Below the pieces are notes generated by a model that was not told the DNA's origin, made no database searches, and worked only from the letters and a program-made list of their open reading frames with translations. From assembly GCA_003665825.1 (NCBI GenBank), contig QPFY01000010.1, positions 1,178,001-1,242,000 of the forward strand: a stretch of DNA of 64,000 nucleotides, in the 5' to 3' direction. The position numbers and the translations under genes were made by a program. The stretch is from Microbotryum silenes-acaulis. Its lineage: Eukaryota > Basidiomycota > Microbotryomycetes > Microbotryales > Microbotryaceae. Shown in pieces: positions 35,742 through 50,841 of the stretch; position 1 is the first letter of the stretch, and every line of letters starts with the position of its first letter.

Positions 35742-36377
35742 ATGCTCTTCAAGCTCCCCACCTTCGCCCTCACCCTCGCTCTCCTTAGCGCCCAAATCCA
35801 GGCCCGTGGTCCCCCTGGCTTTACGAACGTCGGCAACCTCGTCTCCCCTTCCAATGGACGAATCTTCAAAGTCGGCGATCTGCTTCCCTTCGAGTATCAA
35901 CTCGACGTTAAAGGTCCAGGACCTGCCTACCAGATCCAGTTGCAGCATGCGGACGGTAGCGATATCTTGACGGTGAGGCCTCGCCGGGCGATCCATGCGT
36001 TGCAAGCGTAGCCACGTCTCTCATCGATGCCGCACGACTGAATCAACGTCCTCACCTATTCACCATCTAGTTCGCAACCGGCATTGTCGCCAACGTTAAC
36101 ACTAGCATCATCGCCGCACAGTTCCTTGTCCCTAAGCCTCACAATCTTTCCCACATGTCGGGTCCTGTGGAAGCCCAAGTAAGTTCGGTCACTCCGGAGA
36201 GGGGTGTGTTTTGGAGAGGGTTGCCGAACGACGCCGGGTTGGGGGTTCAGGTGAAGTAATATTTAATTTGGCTTTGTTCAATAGCTCACGGTGCTTCAAT
36301 ATGCGCCCGTCGAAAACACAAAGCACAGGTTCAGCTACCAGGTCGTGCAACAGGTCGCGCTCACCATCACGGCTTGA
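35742..36377 (+). CDS. Small secreted protein, 143 residues
   Basis: Join(35742..35972, 36071..36178, 36285..36377), all phase-0 junctions. A clear signal peptide (MLFKLPTFALTLALLSAQIQ) precedes a mature protein of about 120 residues without cysteine. It contains GNLVSPSNGRIFKVGDLLPF, YQIQLQHADGS and HRFSYQVVQQVALTITA, which alternate like beta strands, and one NVNTS site for N-glycosylation. Such a layout suggests a small beta-sandwich, perhaps distantly like Kre9/Knh1-type domains, but I do not recognise a family. Extracellular or cell-wall location is inferred from the signal peptide. Confidence 0.7.
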
Positions 36378-36781
36378 TCGGAGTGCACTGGTCCAGGTTT
36401 CACCCCAGTTTCAGCTATTCCCTAACATCAATCACTCCTTTCAAGACTTGGAGCTCTCCCAATTTTCCCAGTTTCATACACCACATTCTAAAACCTAGCA
36501 CACACACACAAAAAATAAAAAATCATCGTAGATTACTTCACTTTTATCTTTGCAAGCATCGCAGCCCGTGGCGTTCCCCACCGGCCATTTTTCTCTTTTC
36601 CCTGAACGAGAGCACTCCAGTTGGGGGGGGGGAGGACCAATGCGACCGTCGACGAGACAGGTATCTTAATGACTACTTCGAATTGCGGGGAATTACGAAT
36701 GCACTAAAGAACGAAGGAGCAACCTAAAAAAAAGAAATAATTACATCCCTTCTTTCTCCCCCTCCCCTTCCCCAACTTGAC
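36378..36781. other. Convergent 3' intergenic
   Basis: 3' UTRs of the secreted-protein and AVT genes; includes a CACACACA stretch (about 36500), A-rich runs and a 10-base G run (36623-36632). Confidence 0.4.
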
Positions 36782-39117
36782 TCAACAAGTCTTGTGAGCC
36801 TCCCCATTCAACGCCTTGTTGATACTCAAGAAAGTCGACAAGAGCATTACAGCTACGCCGAAGAGAGCACAAATCCAAGCGGCGAACCGTGTTCGACCGT
36901 TCTTGGATGAAGAAGAGGCGGAGGTGAGTTTGAGGTAGCATGCTGCGGCTGTGGGGGTAGGGATCGCCAAAAGGGGGGGGTTGGTTGGTTCAGTGGGCGC
37001 TCGGAGCGTAGGAAGAGGAAGAGGAAAATGTGGGAGTTCGACCTACGAAACAAATACGCCAAAGCCGTCGCCGAAAAACCTCCGGCCAATTCCAAAACCA
37101 ATCCCAAATCACACGTCATCAAAGAAACGACCATCGCGGATAAAACCAAAGCGCTGGTGATGATGAGATGTCTTCGACGGTCGAAAGGTTGGTCGGGCCA
37201 AAAGTAATTTTCGAGGACTTCGCGACAGACGAAGGCTTCGAGGGGGAGGGTCGTGAACATGTTGGCTCCGAGCTGGGAGGGGGAGCAGGCTTCACAAGAG
37301 TCAGGTTGCGATCCTGGTACGCGATAGAAACGACAGCTTACACATGTTCGGGCGACATTGATCAATACGTCATCGCTAGCGAAGTTGTTGAGAATGTTAC
37401 CCGCCGTCTTGTTTGTGAACATTAAGAATCCCGAGGTCGACATGGCCAAACAAGCGATGACGGAGAGGGAGGTCGAGACGTGCGTTACTTTGGCGAAGCG
37501 ATCCAAGGTGGGTGTTTTCAGGGAACCGTAGATGAGGAGGGAGTTGTGGTGGCACTGTGGGAGGAAAGAGAAGGCCGAGGTGAGCGAGTTTTCTCGGGCG
37601 GAGTGGCGGGTGAACCAGGCTCACCACGAATGCGAACGAGATGACTCCGATGGCCTCGAAGAAACCCGAGTTGATAAAGGTCCACCGTTCCGAGGCATCG
37701 CCTTTGAGATCGTCGGCTACGCTGGGTCCCCGCACGCCGACGCTGACGACGATGACGACCATACTGTGTCGTGATACGCATCGCTATTAGCTCAAAGGTT
37801 CAGTACTCTAAGGGAGCAGTGAAAGAACCGTACCTAATCAAAGCCAGCGTACTGGCCCCACTCAACTTTGCGATATCCCGATACAAACTGAGCGGGTACG
37901 AGACCCCGACGGTCAAGATGGTGATGACGAATTGCCTCGACATAAGAAACCGCAAAAAAGGGCTATGTTCACCCGGTACGATAGCAACGAGAACACGGGG
38001 AACCGTGTCACCCAAGATGACACAAAAGGCACACATGCCTCCGAAGGCGAAGGCGAATTGGAAGAAGGAGACGGCGGCTCGACCGTGCGGACCGAAACCT
38101 GCGGTGGGGAAAGGTTTTCGGTGAAGATCAGTCAGAGGTCGAGGTGAGGCCTCCATGGAGAAGTGATAACGCACATGTGTCCATGATGTCGATATAGGTT
38201 CTCCGCCCCGACATTTTGGCGTTGAGCACAATCATCCGGATGGTCCAATCCGTGACGACGCCCAAGACGACGAGCAAAAAGATCCCCATCACGAAGCCCG
38301 CCTCTCTGAGCGCATAAGGTAGTCCGATGATGCCTGCGCCGAGGATCGAATTGGACATGTTGGCAATGTTGGCCAGTAGTCCTGCGCCGGTGGACACCCA
38401 TTCGGGTACTTCGGGATCGGCTTCGAGTTGCCGTAAAAGTCTTGGTGCTCCGCTTGTACCTTCGGAGGGTATCCGATCTGGATCGCCGAGATGGTTCGAG
38501 GAAGTCGGTTTACCCAATTGATCAAAAGAGGGCCGTGATCGATTCGATTGCAAGAGACCTTGCATCATGAGAGGCTCCTGATCCCCTCTGTGGTGTTGAG
38601 CATCGTCGTCTTCGTCTCCAAGCTCGTCGTCGTCCTGATCGAACTGAGCCTCTCGAGAGGACACGAGCGATTTGATCGGTCTTGGCGGGTAAAATTCGGA
38701 GGAGGAACGAGGGTTGTGTAAGGTGGGTGTTGTGGTCGTCGATGAAGAGGGTACGAAGGGTGTGGCGGGTTCATCGAATTCGAAGAGGGTCGTAGAAGGT
38801 GTCGGTGGAACCAGCGGAGAAGGCTTTAATCTGTTTCCGTACCCACCGTACGCCGAAGACGAAGACCCCGAGGTAGAGCCTCTTGGACTAGTCGGACCCA
38901 AGGGCATCGGTGAAGGAGAAGGAGACGATTGAGCGGTCGTCAACGTCTGCTCAGAGGAAGAGGTGGTCGAATCTGCCTCATCGCCGTCGTCGTCGTTGAT
39001 GAGATCGTCGGCGAGCGCAAAGTGTACGCTCGGCCGAGGGTTGAAGAGCGAGTCTACACCTGGTGTTGATGAAGAGCTTGGGTGAGATGGCCCTGTGGAG
39101 AGATTGGGTGGGGCCAT
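36782..39117 (-). CDS. AVT-type amino-acid permease (AAAP/SLC38 family)
   Basis: Exons complement(36782..36948, 37047..37272, 37342..37554, 37625..37763, 37834..38098, 38175..39117), 650 residues, every phase consistent. A polar, Ser/Asp-rich N-terminus of about 255 residues precedes roughly eleven membrane segments. Family motifs include NMSNSILGAGIIGLPYALRE (TM1), FVCHHNSLLIYGSL after the 37625/37554 splice, LGANMFTTLPLEAFVCREV and YLFPAACYLKL. Relatives (yeast Avt proteins) move neutral amino acids across the vacuole membrane. The ATG at 39117 is preferred to 39279. It is divergent from SMC3. Its 5' end has a degenerate copy near 56.6 kb. Confidence 0.9.
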
Positions 39118-39565
39118 GGTGAGCGCGTGGCTGCAACTGTTCGCAGCGACGTGGTCAGTACGTGGTTCCTTCGAGGAAAGAAGACAGGAGGACATGACAC
39201 CGCCGCGTGACCCGAATCTGCCTCGATCACTCCAAAGTCGACGCGTCGGACAGCGTCGCCCCGGATGGCCAGTAATCATCCATTAGGACGAGGCCTTTGA
39301 TTGCGCATTAATAGAAGCGCGCGTCCAAAGGCGCGGAACGACGCGTCGCCGGGCCCAGCTCTTGGCAGACGCGTCTTCACCGTCGCGCTCATCTCGTACT
39401 TCCATTCTCTCTCCACTTTGCAGCACACCCAAAAACTTGATCAGCACAGTGGTCTGCTCCGACACCCTAGGGATATCCCAACCTTTGATCGGCCCAAGAC
39501 GCGTCGAGGCTTGTTGCCGCTCACGTAGTACCCCCGCTGCACTTTGGTCGTACGACGCAATCACC
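39118..39565 (+). promoter_or_regulatory. AVT/SMC3 divergent promoter with four MCB-type boxes
   Basis: Four exact ACGCGT hexamers at 39241-39246, 39341-39346, 39369-39374 and 39499-39504, each as GACGCGTC or CGACGCGTC-like. A fifth lies in SMC3 intron 2 (about 39715). ACGCGT is the MluI cell-cycle box bound by the fungal MBF complex in G1/S. Function here is inferred. Confidence 0.65.
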
Positions 39566-44386
<4,821 letters not shown>

Positions 44387-45093
44387 TCGAGGTCGAGACC
44401 GATGGGGTCTTTTGTTATGTTTGTTCAGTCATTTTTCATCCCTCCCACCTTTGGTGTTGTAGCTCTTGTAATGTCCCGTGCTCTGAAAGTTTTGCCTTAG
44501 CCGTCGCCCGCACCGATGCGTATCGACGGCGTTGATATGCTGGGTCTGGGCCATCGCAGGTGCAGTGCTCAAGTTGCACTCGAGATGTGTCCATGTCCCT
44601 TTGTTCGATACCGACGGTCGTAGAACACTGTGAACCGAGTTCCCCACAGTCCTGCCGAGCTGTGCCAGCAGTCAGGTCGGACCCTCGGACTCCCCGTGTC
44701 CGGCACGCCGAAGGGCCTGGAGACGTCCTCTGCCTCTCGGAGTCCGCTTTCAGGATCAAATTGAATAAGAGCTTACATCCTCCTAATCCTCCTATTCCAA
44801 AAGATTGGTAGTCATTCAGAGTGCATATTCGGCACTCTGCCCAATCGGAATGGCTTGGATTGGTAGCGACTTGGGACGATTCGGGGTTTCAACGAGTTCG
44901 CACTCGTCTGACCCGTAGATCGGTGGAAATCGGTGCTGACCGGGACCGCTCCCATTGTCTCCCAACGCATCCCGACGCTCCCAACGGCGTCTGTAGGAAT
45001 CGCCAAAGCCGATTTGAAAGCGTATGGCGCATCTATGGAAGCGATCGCACATCATAGAGGCGCCATGATTCGAAATGGTTGGCTCCTGTAAGA
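44387..45093. other. Intergenic after SMC3
   Basis: SMC3 3' flank; no gene or repeat recognised before the GATC-rich repeat starts. Confidence 0.4.
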
Positions 45094-45561
45094 CAAGGGT
45101 CCGCATTAGATCTGATCTGATCTGACCTGATTTGACATGGGTTAGAAGATCAGATCAGGCCGTCGAGGGAAAAAAAATCAAAAAATCCAGATGGCACAAA
45201 GGGCGATTTGAAATATACGAATTGTGGCACACATGAGAGAAAATGAATCGAGTCATCCAGCGGCATCAGCACTTCAGGCATGGGGGGGGGGGGGGGGGGG
45301 GGCGGGTCTGACGTCTGACGTCTGCCCCCGATTGTTTTTTTTTCGACCACTGCAGATCGCGGGACTGCGTGCGTGTTGATCGTCGGGTTGAGATTGAGAT
45401 TGATGAGGAAGAAGATGAGGACTTCATGGAGTCTCCCTGCGCCAAATTAGGCAATTTCATGTCTCAGATCAAATTGATCAGATCAGATCAGGATCAGATC
45501 AAGGGAGAATCAGAAAAAATTAGAACTGAACTGAACTCATCTCATCTCGTGCGGACCCTTG
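45094..45561 (+). repeat. GATC-rich MITE-like repeat, copy 1
   Basis: 468 bases bounded by inverted CAAGGGTCCGCA and TGCGGACCCTTG; similarity of the ends continues outward for several bases. Inside are repeated TGATC/GATCA words at both ends, a 21-base G run (45282-45302), two GACGTCT units and a short open stretch with SPCAKLGN. A reversed, diverged copy is at 53141-53727. A non-autonomous DNA element is the best guess; I see no target duplication and no transposase. Confidence 0.7.
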
Positions 45562-46129
45562 TTGTAGGAGCTCCTCTCAACCTCTCAACACTTCCATGCG
45601 AACTTTAGGCGGCTTCTATACCTAAGCACTGCCTTGACCGGCGCGAATCCGTGAGCTATCATAAGCCCGTCGGCCCTGCGGCTCCTGGGAGCTCCCCTGA
45701 TCTTAGCGCGCGAGGCGCGCGCGGGTGACCGGTGATCTTTACGCCCGAAACGGAAACTTTCGCGGCAGGGAGCCGGCAATGGATAGAGAGGATCATGATA
45801 CTCGGAGGGTACTAGTCCTGCGGGATATCGGTGATCGCGAAAGCGATCCGAGGGACCCAGCTCGTAGAATCGAGACCGAATCCCGATCCTCGGGGCCGAA
45901 GCTCCTTGCAGCTCCCCTTCGCACCTTCATTGATCTTCCATTTTACGACGGCTCCGACCGCTCCGACCGCAGACCGACCTAACTAAACTTGGCACAAGCT
46001 CAGCATCCCTCGTGTACCTTACCTGCCTACTTCGTTGGTGATCTACAGCACTCTTTCACGTCCATCCCGTACTCCTCATCTCCCACATTCCACCGTCTCG
46101 GTGCTGGGATTAGATCTCACGATTCACTT
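45562..46129. promoter_or_regulatory. Upstream region of the RGS-LOV gene
   Basis: About 570 bases between the repeat and the first exon. It includes an inverted GCGCGCGAGG/CGCGCGGGTG-like stretch near 45710. It must hold the promoter; no motif can be assigned. Confidence 0.35.
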
Positions 46130-49100
46130 ATGTCGAAGCGAGGTGAGTGCGCTTGGATTGGATTGGACTTTCTCAAACTCCGAAGCAAGCCTTGCGCTCC
46201 TCACAGGCCTCACCAATGGGGCCCCATCGTCACGAGTCGTCACGGTCCCAACGATTCGCCCCGATTCGCCATCGAGTTCAGGGCCTCGAAGTTCATCCAG
46301 GCTAATCCTTGTCTTTTACGCCACTTTAATCTTCATCCCAGATGCTGTCAAGGTGTACAAAGTGTCCCTGACCCCCAATCTGACACGTAACGCTTCAAAG
46401 TCCTCGCTCACAGGTGACGCCGCCGTCTCCGGTCGAAGAGCCGACATGTCACTAGTTGCCTCGGTAGGATCCACCGTTTCGAAATCAAGTATATCACCTG
46501 GTATGTTTTTGTATGCGGAAGTAGTGCTATTGGTGAAACTCACTCCATACCATTGTCATTCCCAGTCCGCCGAGCCTCCGTCGCCACCAACCGCTTTGAG
46601 TCCGATTCCGACTCCGGGGCCTTTTCCGACGCCGTTGCCGAGCCCGTTGCCGACGCCGCTTCCGACGCCGTTTTCCACACCTCCGACATCGACATATCCG
46701 AATCCAAGCTCGACGACTGGGCCATCGAGAAAGAGTTCCCTGATCCACCTTCCCGACATATCTTCGTTGATCGACACATCTTTGTCGAACGGGAAGTCGA
46801 ACGTCAGATTACGGCGGCGACCCCTGTAAGAACTCGGATCGCTCGCCCTCAGTCCGCCCAGAGCTTCGTGCCTCCCGTTACGAGCGTTTGCATCGACCTT
46901 TCCAATTGGGCCACGGGGGGTCAACTCCCAATTCAGGTGGAGGATAAGGAGAAGAGCTTACGTCACCTTCACCCCATCTCTACGAAGGTTTCACCGCTCA
47001 TGGTTGGGGAGGGGGTGTTTGCACTGCGGGAGGGGATGCCAACTAGTTCATCGATGGACTCGGACAACGTCAAGAAGGGAATCGAATCCAGGATCCAGGG
47101 AACGATGTACGAGGTGAGAGATGATCCAAGGTAAAAGCGGTAATGCTGTATGGATCCCACTGCTTACACCTTGCTGGGTACTGTTTCGCTAGATCTTCGA
47201 GCGCACAATGAGCAATCCGCCGTCCAGACGCAAATTCCGTGAATGGTTGAGCAACACACGTGAGTGGCTTGACCCCGTCCTCGACTCCTAGCGCTGACAT
47301 TTTATACTACATGTCAATTGCTCTCAGATCGTGATGTCGCTGTTTTCGACCTGTGGAAGGATCTCAACGCCTTCCGCGCGCTTTCAAGAAACGTCACGCT
47401 TTGCGCGGCCGCGCTTCACGAGCTCGGCGACTCGGTCAATCGAGGATCGCTTCCTTCCTCGCTGAGGGCGCAGCTTGACGAAGGGTTACAAGATGCGATG
47501 GGATTCGAGCGGAAGCTGGTCGGCCCACAAGCACATCTACTTGATGTGAGTTTAGCTATGGCTTCATTCTTCAATTGTCTGCTGATGAAAGTATTTTTCC
47601 ACCTCGCACAGGCGATTTACAAGAACAACTTCCAGGACTACATCCGTCATCTGAGCGTCGTCGAGTGCGAAGGTAGGTCTTATTCTCCTTGTGGACCTCA
47701 AAAATCAGCCGCTGATGTCCAGATCTTGATTGGCTGCTGTCTCAGCGATGCTCGAGAAGGCTTCGTCGATCCACGACCAACACGCCGCGGCGTTCTACTT
47801 GACCAATCCTCGAGAAAGCGATCATCCGATCGAGCTCGTCTCACCGGGGTTCGAGGACTTGACTGGCTGTAAGTCGTTCATATTACAGGAACGTTACAGT
47901 CAACCAGATTGTTAATATTCGGTATCTTGCGCTCGGTTAGACGAAGCAAAGCATATCATCGGGCGGAATTGTCGCTTCCTGTCAGGTCCGCAGCCGTTCG
48001 ATGCGACGACCACAACGATGCGTGAGGCGATATCCGCAGGTCAACCATGTGAGTCACCATCTTATTCTGTTCTGTTTATCTCGTAAATGCTACGCTAACA
48101 TCAGTGCAACGCTCTCCCCGGGTAGTCGACACGATCATCCTCAACTACCGAAGCTCGGGCGAGCCGTTCTACACCTTGCTCTCTGTCACTCCCATCCGCG
48201 ACTCGCACAGTACCCCATGCTGTGAGTGATTCGTCGTTGAGGATCTTGAGAAAGGCTTAAGTCCTTCAAATCCTGAGGGGAGGTTCGCTTTTCGTGCCAT
48301 TTACAGATTTTCTCGGCTCCCAAACGGACGTCACCGATCTACTCGAGGAACGTTTGCGCAAACTCGTCGGCCTGCATAAAGCCAAGAAAGGAGACGACGC
48401 GACCCCCGGCGGGATCGTCGACGAATTCTCACCTTCGTTCAAGTTCTTCGCCTCTGCTGTGGGTATGACCCTACACGAGAATTATGATCAAGCGAATCAA
48501 GATGATTTGTTGGGGAAGGAGATGCCGATCGTTCATGAGGTTGCGGGGTTCCAGCAAGTGTTGCAGGATCATTCGACGACCTCCGTCTTTCCCTCATTCG
48601 CTGGCGGTGCGACGACGAAGGAGGTCGCTTCCTTAGATGCGGGGAGGAAGAAGAAGCAAGCGAGTGGGAAACCATCGTCTGGTTCGGGAGCGATCAAAAA
48701 GTTCTGGGACAAGATCAACCATCATCCGGATAAGAGTCAATCGAGTCCCACGAACACGGCCAGTGCGACCGGTGCTCAGCAGAGTGAATTGAATTTGAAT
48801 GAGGCTGCGTGTTTCGCTCCAGTAAGTTGTTCAGATCAGTTCTTCCGAGTCCTTAGAATTATCTACTGATTGAGCCGTTTCTCCCCGTTTCTCCTTACAG
48901 TTCGATAAACCCCTGCGTGCCACGATCTCGGAGGAGCCGCACGCGCTCTACTCTCGACTACTCGTCTTCGTGGTACCTTCCCGCCAAATGTACGCCCGCC
49001 AGATGATATCTCAACTTCCAAAGATATCGCAATACTAACGTACAGTTTCCTCACTCGTCCAGCGTCTACCTCTCCCCCTCTACGGTCGAATTCCTCGGCA

Positions 49101-49643
49101 ATAATATATCCTCCAATCCCCGTCAATCGAACCTGCTCCAGACCGACGTCCTATCCCTCATCACGAGCGTACCGGGCCCACCCTCTCCACCCGCTTCATC
49201 AGTGGGTGAGACGATTAGCAGTTCTTACCAGAGCAGTAGCTTCTTGAACACGCTCTCGGCCGGTGAACGCGTGAGAGAAAAGATTTCGGATGCGGTCGAT
49301 GAAGGGAAGGAGATGGTCTTGGAGGTCGGGGTCAAAGTCAAGGTTCGCAAGACCAGACTAGAGTACGTCGGTTTGGCTTGTGGCAAGGAATGGAGGGTCG
49401 TTTACGGTACGGTGGACTGATTACGGAGTGTTTTTTTTTGGCATCCCACAGTTACCCCATGGCTAGCATTGACCAAACGAGTGGTGATAGGATCGCCAAG
49501 GTCAAGGTCAGGTTGAGTCCCTTGAAGCGAGCTGATTCGAAAGTTGAGGCGTTCGTGCTTGTGTGAGTAACAATGCCTCGGACCAGCAGACCTGAATCAG
49601 TGGGCTAACCCTCCGACGGCTTATGATCTCCAGATTTCTGTGA
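46130..49643 (+). CDS. RGS-LOV blue-light photoreceptor
   Basis: Fourteen exons: 46130..46142, 46342..46500, 46566..47113, 47193..47259, 47328..47545, 47612..47672, 47746..47868, 47941..48048, 48126..48221, 48307..48821, 48901..48989, 49063..49362, 49452..49562, 49634..49643; 805 residues, phases consistent. After a polar N-terminus comes an RGS domain (about 238-356: IFERTMSNPPSRRKFREWL, FDLWKDLNAFRAL, YKNNFQDYIRHL), the fold that speeds GTP hydrolysis by G-alpha. A LOV domain follows (about 357-475) with GRNCRFLS; Cys407 is the expected flavin-adduct residue, with Arg424, Asn439 and Gln470 at FMN-contact positions. The C-terminal 330 residues match the general layout of fungal RGS-LOV proteins, which add a domain of unknown function after LOV. 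Exon 1 (13 bases) is least certain. Confidence 0.85.
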
Positions 49644-50044
49644 TCCGTGTCGGCTCGAGGTTAAATTGGGGGGTCTTTTCTGACTTGATTTCGTGTATTA
49701 GACTATTGTTTGGACTGTTTTTTGAATGTTGCGAAGTTTATTCCTGCTCTTTGTATTCGAACCTGTACTCGTCGACGCGGTAGTTGTTATAGTGCGATCT
49801 ATCGCCCAAGATGGCTTTCCGATCTGCCGCATGCTCGTTCGCTCGGTGTGCGGCCACGACGAACATCCGATCCGAATGACAGGATCAGATTGGAAGCTCG
49901 AATTGCAACATTCACTTCTTGAAGAAAGATCGAGCAAAGTCCAACGCGAACGGAGCTGCGCGGCAAAGAGGAAAGCAACCCGAGTTCGAGTGGGAGGAGG
50001 GATGGGAGATCAGCTCGGGGCCTACCTCTAGTTATGCGTTCTTT
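49644..50044. other. Convergent 3' intergenic
   Basis: 3' flanks of the RGS-LOV gene and the small gene at 50045. No feature seen. Confidence 0.4.
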
Positions 50045-50257
50045 TTATGAGGTCAGGTGGGGGATGAACTGACCTATCCTCAACCCAATCAAGGTGATGA
50101 AGAAGTTCTTGAGCGCGTCGCGGGCTTGCAATTTGGCTACAGCCATTTGTGCCGGCGTCGGTCCTTGAGCGGGTCCTGGTAAGTCGAGGGGGGAGCGAGC
50201 ATCAGCTACATGCGGCGTAGCTACAAGGGTCGTTACGTCGGCTTTACCTCCGAACAT
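50045..50257 (-). CDS. Small single-span membrane protein, 70 residues (Tom5/Tom6-like?)
   Basis: Open frame starting MFGGKADVTTLVATPHVADA. A Pro/Ala-rich N-terminal half is followed by a short amphipathic helix (VAKLQARDALKN) and one hydrophobic segment (FFITLIGLRIGQFIPHL) near the C-terminus, a tail-anchor layout. MFGG at the start and this length recall the small fungal TOM-complex subunits (Tom5, Tom6), but the resemblance is too weak to name it. Its upstream side carries a 94-base tandem repeat. No intron is needed. Confidence 0.45.
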   Translation of the reverse strand: MFGGKADVTTLVATPHVADARSPLDLPGPAQGPTPAQMAVAKLQARDALKNFFITLIGLRIGQFIPHLTS

Positions 50258-50324
50258 GCTGGTTAGTTATTGGGTTGGAAGTGGGAGGTGGCGAGAGCGT
50301 GTCAAGGCAGCAAGCCGACGCAGG

Positions 50325-50588
50325 CTCGTCCCCAACTTCACAGGCGCGAATGAGCGTCTTATTTGTCATTAGCATTTGACCAAGTCCGATTTGTAAAATG
50401 CCACTCGCGCGGAAGGCAGCTCGTCCCAAATTCACAGGCGCGAATGAGCGTCTTATTTGTCATTAGCATTTGACCAAGTCCGATTTGTAAAATGCCACTC
50501 GCGCGGAAGGCACCTCGTCCCAAATTCACAGGCGCGAATGAGCGTCTTATTTGTCATTAGCATTTGACCAAGTCCGATTTGCAAAATA
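50325..50588 (+). repeat. 94-base tandem repeat, about 2.8 copies
   Basis: Units begin CTCGTCCC at 50325, 50420 and 50514; each contains ACAGGCGCGAATGAGCGTC and CATTTGACCAAGTCCG. The copies are nearly identical; the third breaks off after the CCGATTTG word. Lies between two divergent genes. Confidence 0.95.
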
Positions 50589-50802
50589 TTACAGGCTTGG
50601 ACGCTCGCCAGCGCTCGCGCGGTGTCGTCTCGTTCATCGTGTCACTTGCGCGAGTATCATCAACTAACCCCCATCCGGATCACTGAGACCACTCAAAGCG
50701 TCTTCACATCCCTGCAACACTCGCTCGCACTCGGTCTCCCTTGACTTGTAATTAGCAGGCCCCTCCCTCGTCGCAGTTCTCGCACGCACAGCCCTACAAG
50801 CC

Positions 50803-50834
50803 CCTAGTTTCCTAGTTTCCTAGTTTCCTAGTTG
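50803..50834 (+). repeat. Octamer repeat in CSL4 5' leader
   Basis: Four tandem CCTAGTTT units (the last ends TTG), finishing seven bases before the CSL4 start codon. Confidence 0.9.
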
Positions 50835-50841
50835 GCCACGA

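Noticed and set aside
49363..49420. Continuing the RGS-LOV exon through to a stop at 49420
   Set aside because: No donor there gives the phase needed by the next exon; GTACGT at 49363 does, and the following exon (YPMASIDQ) is clearly coding.
50325..50588. CRISPR-like array
   Set aside because: Units are tandem with no spacers and the DNA is eukaryotic.
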